Source: JAJZQD01 sp021847735 (GTDB taxonomy: Bacteria > Bacillota > Thermincolia > Thermincolales > UBA2595). Taken from it: a DNA stretch of 6,835 nucleotides. Below the pieces are notes generated by a model, which searched no databases, was not told the DNA's origin, and saw only the letters and a program-made list of their open reading frames with translations. This document shows positions 1 through 6,214 of the stretch, piece by piece. The position numbers were made by a program, and so were the translations under genes. Each line of letters begins with the position of its first letter. Positions within the stretch are counted from its first letter, which is position 1. The stretch lies in NCBI GenBank assembly GCA_027324025.1, contig DAHVYW010000131.1:1-6835 (forward strand), read 5' to 3'.

Positions 1-407
1 CCTTCCGGGAAAATCCGGTCCAGAGCCAGGATTTCCCCTTTGGGTTCATATTTCACCCATTTCATCTCTTCGTCCCGGAAATTATAAAGGACCGGGATGT
101 CATACTTTTTAAAAATCGGGAGGTATTTATTAAGTTTTTCTCCCTTAAATGCGTTAGTAACCACTGTCTTGTTTTGGACACAGGTTATATCCTCAAACCC
201 CAGTTCCCGCAAACCCTTAACAGTGCCTTCCAACTGCCAGGGCGTGGTGTTGGCGCTGAGGTAGGGAAAATGCCAGGAAATATTGTCTTTTAAGATGGTT
301 GTGGTCTTTGGGTCCAGGCATTTGTCAACCTTAGCCTGTTTCAGCAAACCGGCATAGTCGTCCACAACCGTTTCCGGATTCGTTTTTATTACGTAAACTG
401 TACTCAT
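1..407 (-). CDS. DUF362 domain-containing protein, N-terminal part (runs off the left edge)
   Basis: About 135 N-terminal residues of a protein whose C-terminus lies beyond base 1. No stop interrupts the frame. I recognise the family from stretches such as LKDNISWHFPY, TTPWQLEGTVKGL, VQNKTVVTNAFKGEKLN and IPVLYNFRDEEMKW, which resemble the N-terminal part of DUF362 proteins. The biochemical role of that family is not established. Some members carry a ferredoxin-like 4Fe-4S domain; none is visible in the part present. No signal peptide or membrane segment is seen, so a cytoplasmic location is likely. Two adjacent ATG codons could start it (410 and 407). I chose 407 because the GGTGAT motif at 411-416 then has a 3-nt spacer, whereas it abuts the ATG at 410. 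The gene follows the kinase stop codon almost directly, so co-translation with the UbiB-like gene is likely. The family call is fairly secure; the function is unknown. Confidence 0.8.
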   Translation of the reverse strand, partial: MSTVYVIKTNPETVVDDYAGLLKQAKVDKCLDPKTTTILKDNISWHFPYLSANTTPWQLEGTVKGLRELGFEDITCVQNKTVVTNAFKGEKLNKYLPIFKKYDIPVLYNFRDEEMKWVKYEPKGEILALDRIFPE

Positions 408-410
408 CAT

Positions 411-418
411 ATCACCCT
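411..418 (-). promoter_or_regulatory. Ribosome binding site of the DUF362 gene, overlapping the upstream stop codon
   Basis: On the minus strand the sequence reads AGGGTGAT just before ATGATG. GGTGAT matches the 16S anti-Shine-Dalgarno complement (GGAGGTGATC) over six bases. The TGA inside it is the stop codon of the kinase gene. A ribosome terminating there would sit on the next start, the usual arrangement for translational coupling. The spacing favours the second ATG. Confidence 0.6.
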
Positions 419-1575
419 AAATATTTTTTCAACGCATCATGCCAGCTGAAAATGATTGAGTCTCTTCTGGCATAGAAATAAAGGCCCTGTAAGGTACGCA
501 GTAACAGGAGCAGCTTGAGCGGAATGTCCAGCGGCTTCTCCCAGCCTTTTGAAGCCAGCAGGGTATTCATCTTATACTGCAGGCGCCAGGTTTTAAAGTC
601 GTAATCCCCCGGATAATAAAGCGGTTCCAGCAGGATTGACACCAAATCCCCGGCTATGGCCCCATAAATATCCAGTGTCTCACCGCTGACCCCTAATACC
701 TGCAAATCGTCGATTAAATCCGCTTCTTTTTCATAACTCCCTGATAACAGCCTGCAGACTGCCGCCACCTCTTCAGTATCAAAGACAACAACTGAGCCAA
801 AGTCCAGTACCGCTAATTCCTTTTTCTCGTTCCGGTCCCCGGTTATAATAAAGTTTCCGGGGTGGGGGTCCGCGTGAACCATACCTAACCCGCTTAGGGA
901 CTTTAAAATAAATTTAAAGTAGGTTTGTATAAACCACCGGTCCAGCGGGACGGGGTGTTGGGTCAAATTCTGTCCCTCAATCCACCGGGACACAATAGCC
1001 CGGTTGTTGTAAGTTATTACCTCCGGGACCGATATCTCGTCGTCCTCGCTGAATAACCGGTAAAAACGCCTCTGGTTTTCAGCTTCAATTTGGTAATCAC
1101 ATTCCCTTAACAGCATTAGTTTTACGTTTTGTAGTGTCGGCAAAAGGCTGCTGTTTTTTAGGGGCAGGAACCTAATTGGCCAGAGAAGGCCCTTTAGCAC
1201 AGAGAAATCGCTCTTAATTTTCTTCTCTACCCCCGGGTATTTGACCTTTACGGCCAATACCCCGTCCTTGGCTGCCACCCTATAAACCTGGCCTATCGAA
1301 GCCTGGGCTGCCATTTTAATATTGCCGGGGCTTAACCCGATTTCCCGGAGAATATCCCCGACGGGTACGTCTTCTGCCCTGCCGGCCGTACACAAGCCCT
1401 TGAAATATTGTTCCAGCTCGCTTTGATCAGCCCGGTAGAGCGTCAGGTGCTGCCCCAGCTTTTGCGGGAGGCCGTGCATTTCACCCATTAAGCCGGAAGT
1501 ATACCGGAAGTCGCCTCCGATTACACCTTTGATAAGAAATAAGAGTTTTACCGCTCTGAATATTCCCACCAGCAT
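412..1575 (-). CDS. ABC1/UbiB (AarF/COQ8)-family atypical protein kinase-like protein, compact form
   Basis: Numbered from the ATG at 1575 (387 aa), the protein has all ABC1/UbiB hallmarks in order: KLGQ (the KxGQ motif, 39-42), the alanine-rich loop AAQASIGQV (about 89-97, with Gln where family members more often have Ala or Ser), the nucleotide-binding lysine in AVKVKYPGV (about 110), ECD (the ExD motif, 158-160), the catalytic loop HADPHPGN (234-241) and DFG (258-260). Known relatives bind ATP and support prenyl-lipid (ubiquinone) synthesis or lipid homeostasis; some are ATPases rather than protein kinases. E. coli UbiB is about 546 aa and has C-terminal membrane helices. This protein is much shorter, with no clear membrane pair at its end, so it is probably cytosolic or peripheral. 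An ATG at 1641 is in frame but lacks a ribosome binding site and would overlap the UbiA-like gene by 43 bp. AAGGGGA at 1576-1582 fits the ATG at 1575 or, with better spacing, the GTG at 1569. The substrate is unknown; the neighbouring UbiA-type gene suggests polyprenyl-lipid metabolism. Confidence 0.88.
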   Translation of the reverse strand: MLVGIFRAVKLLFLIKGVIGGDFRYTSGLMGEMHGLPQKLGQHLTLYRADQSELEQYFKGLCTAGRAEDVPVGDILREIGLSPGNIKMAAQASIGQVYRVAAKDGVLAVKVKYPGVEKKIKSDFSVLKGLLWPIRFLPLKNSSLLPTLQNVKLMLLRECDYQIEAENQRRFYRLFSEDDEISVPEVITYNNRAIVSRWIEGQNLTQHPVPLDRWFIQTYFKFILKSLSGLGMVHADPHPGNFIITGDRNEKKELAVLDFGSVVVFDTEEVAAVCRLLSGSYEKEADLIDDLQVLGVSGETLDIYGAIAGDLVSILLEPLYYPGDYDFKTWRLQYKMNTLLASKGWEKPLDIPLKLLLLLRTLQGLYFYARRDSIIFSWHDALKKYLG

Positions 1576-1582
1576 TCCCCTT
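1576..1582 (-). promoter_or_regulatory. Ribosome binding site that decides the start of the UbiB-like gene
   Basis: AAGGGGA on the minus strand abuts the ATG at 1575 and lies 6 nt before an in-frame GTG at 1569. No Shine-Dalgarno sequence precedes the longer ATG at 1641, where the upstream bases read ATTCTCCT. The true start is therefore more likely 1575 or 1569 than 1641. Confidence 0.45.
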
Positions 1583-1598
1583 ATATTAAGAACAGAAG

Positions 1599-2519
1599 TT
1601 ACTTGAACAGGTATAATATTGTCGAACAGGAGACCACCCATAGGAGAATATTAATTATCATGGGCGGGTCCTTGAAAAGCGCCATCTCGGGGTTTCCGCC
1701 AATATCCTTTCTGTGTACCAGATACTGGTACCTGAATATCCCGTAAATGACAAAAGGTATTGTCCCCATTAGATATATTGAGTGCCCGGAAGTAAATGTA
1801 TACAATGAATAAGCCATAACCGTGGAGGAGGTAACTACAGAGATCATCTGGTCCAGCATTTCTGGTTCGTACTCGTCTAAAATTTTCCTGTGGGACTGGG
1901 CCTGGTCATCTAACAGCAGTAATTCGTGGCGCCTTTTGGTAAGGGCCAGGAACAGGGCCAGCAGGAAGGTACAAACCAGAAGCCACGGTGAAATACTGAC
2001 CCTTATCACCACAGCCCCGGCCACAGCCCGCAGGATAAAGCCCACGGCAATCACCAGAACATCAATTATCACTATATTTTTTAACGCGAAACTATAGCTT
2101 AGGGTAACTAAAAAATATGCCAGGGCAGCAAATCCAAAATTCCTGTTAATCCAAAAGGCACTGCCCAAAGCTGCCGCAGTTGTAAGGACCACAAAAACTG
2201 CAGCGAGAGATGCCTTTAAGCCGCCCGATGCCAGCGGGCGGTATTTTTTACGCGGATGGGCTTTGTCCTTCTCAATGTCAACCAGGTCATTGACAATATA
2301 AACACTGCCTGACAGCAGACAGAAAGCAGCAAAGGCATAAAATGTCTTCAGCAAAAGCCCGTCAACGAAAATTTTCTGAGAAAAAATGATTCCGGCAAAA
2401 ATTATCAGGTTTTTAGTCCACTGTTTGGGCCGCATCGATTTCAACAGTAAATACAGGCCAGACCTCTCACCGATAAGCGGCCGGGTCTGCAGTTGCGTGT
2501 TTTCGGTTTGTACTTTCAT
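1599..2519 (-). CDS. UbiA-superfamily prenyltransferase, decaprenyl-phosphate phosphoribosyltransferase type
   Basis: An integral membrane protein of 306 aa with about eight or nine hydrophobic helices. Features typical of the 5-phosphoribose (DPPR synthase, Rv3806c-like) branch of the UbiA superfamily are RPKQWTKN (30-37), the first Asp-rich motif NDLVDIEKD (NDxxDxxxD, 77-85) followed by HPRKKYRPLASG, the second conserved region around D153 and R164, LTKRRHEL (193-200) and the C-terminal YLVHRKDIGGNPE and LFKDPP. Characterised relatives move 5-phosphoribose from PRPP to decaprenyl phosphate, the first step toward decaprenylphosphoryl-arabinose in mycobacteria. The lipid chain and sugar used here are inferred. 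A TTG at 2534 is in frame, but GGGGGTGAT at 2524-2532 is well placed only for the ATG at 2519, so I take the shorter start. The gene follows the glycosylphosphotransferase after an 88-bp gap, and 23 bp separate it from the kinase. No DprE1/DprE2-like oxidoreductases or phosphatase are in the window. A generic UbiA enzyme with another acceptor is possible but less likely. Confidence 0.88.
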   Translation of the reverse strand: MKVQTENTQLQTRPLIGERSGLYLLLKSMRPKQWTKNLIIFAGIIFSQKIFVDGLLLKTFYAFAAFCLLSGSVYIVNDLVDIEKDKAHPRKKYRPLASGGLKASLAAVFVVLTTAAALGSAFWINRNFGFAALAYFLVTLSYSFALKNIVIIDVLVIAVGFILRAVAGAVVIRVSISPWLLVCTFLLALFLALTKRRHELLLLDDQAQSHRKILDEYEPEMLDQMISVVTSSTVMAYSLYTFTSGHSIYLMGTIPFVIYGIFRYQYLVHRKDIGGNPEMALFKDPPMIINILLWVVSCSTILYLFK

Positions 2520-2523
2520 TAAA

Positions 2524-2532
2524 ATCACCCCC
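2524..2532 (-). promoter_or_regulatory. Ribosome binding site of the UbiA-like gene
   Basis: GGGGGTGAT on the minus strand gives a six-base GGTGAT match to the anti-Shine-Dalgarno complement, with a 4-nt spacer to the ATG at 2519. It overlaps the alternative TTG start at 2534, which argues against that start. Confidence 0.6.
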
Positions 2533-2565
2533 AAATGTCACAAACACCGGACAACCCATTCTTTA

Positions 2566-2594
2566 AGGATACCAATGTTCGTACCATTTGTAAA
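2566..2594 (-). promoter_or_regulatory. Possible sigma-A promoter before the UbiA-UbiB-DUF362 genes
   Basis: In the 88-bp gap the minus strand carries TTTACA (2594-2589, one mismatch to TTGACA), a 17-bp spacer, and TATCCT (2571-2566, two mismatches to TATAAT). Transcription would start near base 2559, leaving a leader of about 40 nt before the ATG at 2519. This is the longest intergenic gap in the window, a natural place for an internal promoter. The -10 match is weak and such matches arise by chance, so it is tentative. Confidence 0.3.
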
Positions 2595-2607
2595 TCGAAA
2601 AAAAATA

Positions 2608-4065
2608 TTAATACGCTCCTTTGCCCGTAAGAACTACAGGTACGGTCTGTAATATTATTTTCAGGTCCAGCCAGAAGCTCCAGTTTTCAATGTAATAAAT
2701 GTCCAGTTCCATCCACTTGTTAAAGGATACCTCGCTCCGCCCGCTTACCTGCCACAAGCCGGTGATGCCGGGGATTACTTCCATCCTGCGCCACTCGATA
2801 TTACCGTACTCCTCTACCTCTTTCGGCAGGGGCGGCCGGGGGCCGACCAGGCTCATGTCACCCTTGAGCACATTGTACAACTGCGGCAGTTCATCAATAC
2901 TGTACTTTCTGATAAACCTGCCAGCCTTCGTAATTCTAGGGTCTTGTTTAATCTTAAATACCGGCCCGTCAGCCTCATTGGCAGCTGCCAACTCGGCCCG
3001 GAGTTGTTCGGCATTGACAACCATAGACCTGAATTTATAGAAATCGAACAACTCTCCGTTTTTGCCTACCCGTTTCTGTTTAAATATCACCGGGCCTGGG
3101 GAATCGAGCTTGATTGCCAGGGAAGTTATCAACAGTACCGGAGAGACAAAAATAAGTCCGGCGGCGGAAACCGCTACATCAAATAGCCGTTTGAGTACCA
3201 GGGGGGCCCCGCGCATGGGGGTCTTGACGATTCTCATATACGGGACAGGCCCTAACTGGCCCACTTCTACCGAAGTTGTCATCAGGTTAAACATCTCCGG
3301 AACAATGCGGATTTGCAGATTATGCCGCCTTACCTTGGAAATAACGGAGTTAATTAATTCCCGTTCGGAAGGGATGGTTATCAGGATTTCATCTGCTGCT
3401 GTGTTTTTTACAATGTCTTCTATTTCCGCGCTCGGGCCGAAAACGGTAATCCCATCAATGGCATTCCCGATTTTTCCCGGGTCGTCGTCCATAAATCCCA
3501 TTACTCTGTAACCCAGTTCAGGCCTGCCGGAAAGCTCTGTGGCCACCATTTTGCCTATCTCCCCGGCGCCCACAATTACTAAATTCTTCTGCAGGTGGCC
3601 CCGCTGCAGCAGGGAAAGAATAATTTTCCTTTTAATAAAACGCCAGAACCAGAGAACAATGATGGTGATGATAGTAAAGGCGATAAATACAAACCTTGAA
3701 AACAACCCGACTTTAAACAGGTAAGAAAGCGCCGCTACTGAAAGGACTGTATAAACCATCGCTTTGGTTATCTTAACAGTCTCATCAAACAAGCCTTCCT
3801 TTACTCCAATGTAATACATCCCGTACTTTTGCAGAAAGAAAAGGGAGGCCGCCAGGACTACGTAATAAAACTTCATATAACCTTCAAAATATGTCAGGGT
3901 GTTTAGATAGGAATAGGAAAAAACCCTGTGCCATTCAAAAACGAGGCCAAATTCCTTACTTATTCTATATAGGTATAAACTGAAATAGACAAGGGTTATG
4001 GATATGGCGTCAAGAAGCATAAAACCTACCCAAGTCAAAACATATGATAATGTCCGCCTTAACAT
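2608..4065 (-). CDS. Polyprenyl glycosylphosphotransferase (initiating sugar transferase, WbaP/CpsE-like)
   Basis: A full-length bipartite enzyme of 485 aa that starts glycan synthesis by transferring a sugar-1-phosphate from a nucleotide sugar to polyprenyl phosphate at the inner membrane face. The N-terminal half has about four membrane helices (roughly 9-31, 66-80, 101-117, 121-141). A Rossmann-like domain follows with GAGEIG at 166-171 and FMDDDPGKIG at 191-200. The C-terminal bacterial sugar transferase domain begins at KRLFDV (292-297). It has a re-entrant hydrophobic helix with Ser-Pro at 308-309, FKQKRVGKNG (328-337), FYKFRSM (342-348), the catalytic DE pair in DELPQLYNVLKGDMSLVGPRP (D391, E392), and PGITGLWQVSGRS (432-444). 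These are the family hallmarks. The ATG at 4065 is preceded by TAGGAGAGAGG, with GGAG 9 nt away, and this site overlaps the stop of the GT4 gene (12-bp gap). The sugar (glucose, galactose or an N-acetylhexosamine phosphate) cannot be read from the sequence. Confidence 0.95.
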   Translation of the reverse strand: MLRRTLSYVLTWVGFMLLDAISITLVYFSLYLYRISKEFGLVFEWHRVFSYSYLNTLTYFEGYMKFYYVVLAASLFFLQKYGMYYIGVKEGLFDETVKITKAMVYTVLSVAALSYLFKVGLFSRFVFIAFTIITIIVLWFWRFIKRKIILSLLQRGHLQKNLVIVGAGEIGKMVATELSGRPELGYRVMGFMDDDPGKIGNAIDGITVFGPSAEIEDIVKNTAADEILITIPSERELINSVISKVRRHNLQIRIVPEMFNLMTTSVEVGQLGPVPYMRIVKTPMRGAPLVLKRLFDVAVSAAGLIFVSPVLLITSLAIKLDSPGPVIFKQKRVGKNGELFDFYKFRSMVVNAEQLRAELAAANEADGPVFKIKQDPRITKAGRFIRKYSIDELPQLYNVLKGDMSLVGPRPPLPKEVEEYGNIEWRRMEVIPGITGLWQVSGRSEVSFNKWMELDIYYIENWSFWLDLKIILQTVPVVLTGKGAY

Positions 4066-4069
4066 TGTT

Positions 4070-4080
4070 CCTCTCTCCTA
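4070..4080 (-). promoter_or_regulatory. Ribosome binding site of the glycosylphosphotransferase gene, overlapping the GT4 stop
   Basis: TAGGAGAGAGG on the minus strand. Its first three bases are the TAG stop of the glycosyltransferase gene, and GGAG lies 9 nt before the ATG at 4065. The overlap suggests the two genes are translated together. Confidence 0.6.
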
Positions 4081-5184
4081 ACGGAATAACGCGCAATGCT
4101 CATTATATTTTTTTAATGTATACTCATGAAAATCTTTTTTAAATTTCTCCGTATCAAAGCTTTGGGCGTGCCGCCGGATGATACCCGCATCAAATTTGGC
4201 CAAGTCCAGATTCCGCAAGGCTTCTACCAGCGCGGGCACAGTCTGTGGATAAAAGAACTCGCCGGTGATTCCCTGTTTAACCGTGTCCAGGGCGCCGCCC
4301 GCCCCGTAAGCAACTACCGGCCGCCCGGAAGCCTGGGCCTCCACCGGGGTAATGCCAAAATCCTCTTCCCCCGGGAAGATAAATGCTTTACACCGGGCAT
4401 AGTAATTTCTTGTTTCTTCGTCTGATAGGCGGCCCAAGATCTTAACATTCGGTTTCGCTGCCCTTTTTAATTTTTCCATTTCCGGGCCGTCACCGATGAC
4501 CACCAGGGGCCACCCCAGTTCGTTAAAGGCTTCGACCGCCAAATCAACTCTCTTATAGGCTACCAGCCGGGAAACCACCAGGTAGAAGTCCTCCACTGAG
4601 TCGACTGGGGTATAATACTCTGTGTTGACCGGTGGAAAAATAACCGCTGATTCCCTCCTGTAATATTTCCTGATGCGGTGGCCAACGCCGCGGGATATGG
4701 CAATAAAGTCATCAACCCGGTCGGCTGCCAGGCGGTCCCACAGGCGCAGGTAATTCATAAGGGGTGGGATTAGATATTTCTTAATCCGGCTTATCTGTTC
4801 CAGCCTCATGTACTCGTGATACAAAAACCAGGCATACCTCATGGGGGTATAACAATAGCATATGTGCAGAGTCTCCGGTCTGGTAATGACACCTTTGGCA
4901 CAGGCATGGCTGCTGGAAATAACTACATCAAATCCCGACAGGTCAAATTGCTCCGCCGCCATAGGCATCAAGGGCAAGTAGGTCTGGTATTTGGTTTTCG
5001 CCTTGGGAAGTTTTTGGATGAATGACGTCCTGATATCAATCCCGGCAAATTCGGGGGGTAACCTGTCCGGATTGTGTACCATCGTATATACAGGGGCGTC
5101 GGGAAATATTTCGTGAAGAGCCAGGATTACCCGTTCCGCCCCACCCATATTTGTAAGCCAGTCATGCACAATGGCAACTTTCAT
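4078..5184 (-). CDS. GT4-family glycosyltransferase (GT-B fold), possibly WbaZ-like mannosyltransferase
   Basis: A 368-aa cytoplasmic or peripheral enzyme expected to add a sugar to the growing lipid-linked glycan. The N-terminus MKVAIVHDWL followed by MGGAERV (13-19) is the acceptor-side Rossmann domain with its glycine pair. The donor-side half starts near 199 with YLVVSRLVAYKRVDLAVEAF, which contains the conserved R206 and K211 that bind the nucleotide-sugar phosphates. It continues with VVIGDGPE (228-235), GRLSDEE (251-257) and the EX7E motif in EEDFGITPVEA (E274 and E282). This is a retaining GT4 glycosyltransferase. The N-terminal pattern and the CYTPMRYAW stretch (111-119) recall the WbaZ-like mannosyltransferase subgroup, but donor and linkage are inferred. 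The start at 5184 is the natural family start, although the site before it (GGTAGTG) is weak. The gap to gmd is 20 bp, consistent with one operon supplied by GDP-mannose-derived sugars. Confidence 0.92.
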   Translation of the reverse strand: MKVAIVHDWLTNMGGAERVILALHEIFPDAPVYTMVHNPDRLPPEFAGIDIRTSFIQKLPKAKTKYQTYLPLMPMAAEQFDLSGFDVVISSSHACAKGVITRPETLHICYCYTPMRYAWFLYHEYMRLEQISRIKKYLIPPLMNYLRLWDRLAADRVDDFIAISRGVGHRIRKYYRRESAVIFPPVNTEYYTPVDSVEDFYLVVSRLVAYKRVDLAVEAFNELGWPLVVIGDGPEMEKLKRAAKPNVKILGRLSDEETRNYYARCKAFIFPGEEDFGITPVEAQASGRPVVAYGAGGALDTVKQGITGEFFYPQTVPALVEALRNLDLAKFDAGIIRRHAQSFDTEKFKKDFHEYTLKKYNEHCALFR

Positions 5185-5204
5185 TATACACTACCACTCT
5201 TTTT

Positions 5205-6179
5205 CTAAGATTTTTGTGCTACCCGTTCCATATCTGCATCCACCATGATGCCGACCAATTCATTAAAGGTGGTTTTTGGCCGCCAGTTTAATTTGCTTCC
5301 GGCTTTTGCCGGGTCTCCCACTATCATATTAACCTCCGCCGGCCGGTAAAAGGCCGGGTCTATGACGACATAGTCCTGCCAATCCAAACCCACATGGGAA
5401 AAAGCTTTTTGGACAAACTCGCGGACACTGTGGGGCTCCCCGGTAGCTATTACAAAGTCTTCGGGTTGTTCCTGCTGTATCATTAACCACATTGCTTCAA
5501 CATATTCCGGCGCAAATCCCCAGTCTCTTTGCACATCCAGGCTGCCAAGGCGCAGCTCCCTTTCCAGACCGCTCTTTATCCTGGCCACAGTATGTGTAAT
5601 CTTCCTGGTAACGTAATCAAGTCCCCTCAAAGGGGATTCGTGATTGAACAGAATTCCGGCACAGCAAAAGATATCATAGGCTTCCCGGTAAGTAACAGTC
5701 ATGAAGTGGGCGTAAAGTTTGGCAATGGCATATGGGCTGCGGGGATTGAAGGAAGTTTCTTCGTTTTGAGGTATTACCCGGACTTTCCCGAACATCTCGC
5801 TGGTTGAAGCCTGGTAAAATTTTATCCGGGGGTTTACAGTCCTAATCCCTTCTAATAACCGGGCCGCACCAAGCCCGGTATGGTCCCCGGTGATCAACGG
5901 TTGTTTAAAGGAAGCCGCCACCGAACTCTGAGCTGCCAGGTTGTACACTTCATGGGGCTGTATCGTTTCCAGAGCCTCGGTAATCCCGTCAAGGTTAAGC
6001 AGTTCGAGGGGAACGAGCTCGACTTCTTCAATAATTCCTACTTCACTTAAGCGTTCTGTATTCGGTGTACCAAACCCACGAACTGTACCGAAAACCTGAT
6101 ATCCCTTTGATAGTAATAATTTAGCCAGGTATGGACCGTCTTGACCCGTAATACCTGTGATTAGTGCCCGCTTAGTCAT
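5205..6179 (-). CDS. gmd: GDP-mannose 4,6-dehydratase
   Basis: A 324-aa short-chain dehydrogenase/reductase that converts GDP-D-mannose to GDP-4-dehydro-6-deoxy-D-mannose with bound NADP(H), in the cytoplasm. The nucleotide-binding motif is GITGQDG (9-15). The catalytic residues are in QASTSEMFG (T126, S127, E128) and YAIAK (Y150, K154). These lie exactly six positions earlier than the T132/E134/Y156/K160 set of the E. coli enzyme. Other family signatures are FNHESPLRG (178-186), VTRKI (190-194), LGSLDVQRDWGFAPEYVEAMW (211-231), FVIATGEPHSVREF (242-255) and RPAEV (279-283). The length fits the shorter bacterial Gmd enzymes (E. coli is about 373 aa). Position 35 is Gly after R34, where many relatives have an Arg pair near the cofactor phosphate. 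A GGAGG site lies 9 nt before the ATG. The partner that would finish the sugar (Fcl for L-fucose, Rmd for D-rhamnose, Per for perosamine) is not in the window. Confidence 0.95.
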   Translation of the reverse strand: MTKRALITGITGQDGPYLAKLLLSKGYQVFGTVRGFGTPNTERLSEVGIIEEVELVPLELLNLDGITEALETIQPHEVYNLAAQSSVAASFKQPLITGDHTGLGAARLLEGIRTVNPRIKFYQASTSEMFGKVRVIPQNEETSFNPRSPYAIAKLYAHFMTVTYREAYDIFCCAGILFNHESPLRGLDYVTRKITHTVARIKSGLERELRLGSLDVQRDWGFAPEYVEAMWLMIQQEQPEDFVIATGEPHSVREFVQKAFSHVGLDWQDYVVIDPAFYRPAEVNMIVGDPAKAGSKLNWRPKTTFNELVGIMVDADMERVAQKS

Positions 6180-6188
6180 TTGTTAAAG

Positions 6189-6193
6189 CCTCC
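6189..6193 (-). promoter_or_regulatory. Ribosome binding site of gmd
   Basis: A perfect GGAGG on the minus strand, 9 nt before the gmd ATG, within the 35-bp gap after the ligase/polymerase gene. No promoter-like pair or terminator hairpin is seen in this gap, so gmd is probably transcribed from upstream of the window. Confidence 0.65.
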
Positions 6194-6214
6194 ATACAGT
6201 AGCAGTCCAGTTTA

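Noticed and set aside
2598..2645. Possible terminator after the glycosylphosphotransferase: inverted repeat CCGTA/TACGG (2625-2645) and a run of eight T on the minus strand (2605-2598).
   Set aside because: The stem is only 5 bp with an 11-nt loop, lies inside the coding region, and is 19 nt from the T run, so it does not form an intrinsic terminator.
1822..2652. Plus-strand open frames at 1822-2097 and 2386-2652, over the UbiA-like gene and the 88-bp gap.
   Set aside because: Both lie largely opposite well supported coding sequence and show no protein-family features, so they are treated as antisense noise.
3062..3511. Open frame of 149 codons on the plus strand inside the glycosylphosphotransferase gene.
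   Set aside because: It is antisense to a strongly conserved catalytic domain, has no recognisable motifs and is best explained as a frame shadow.
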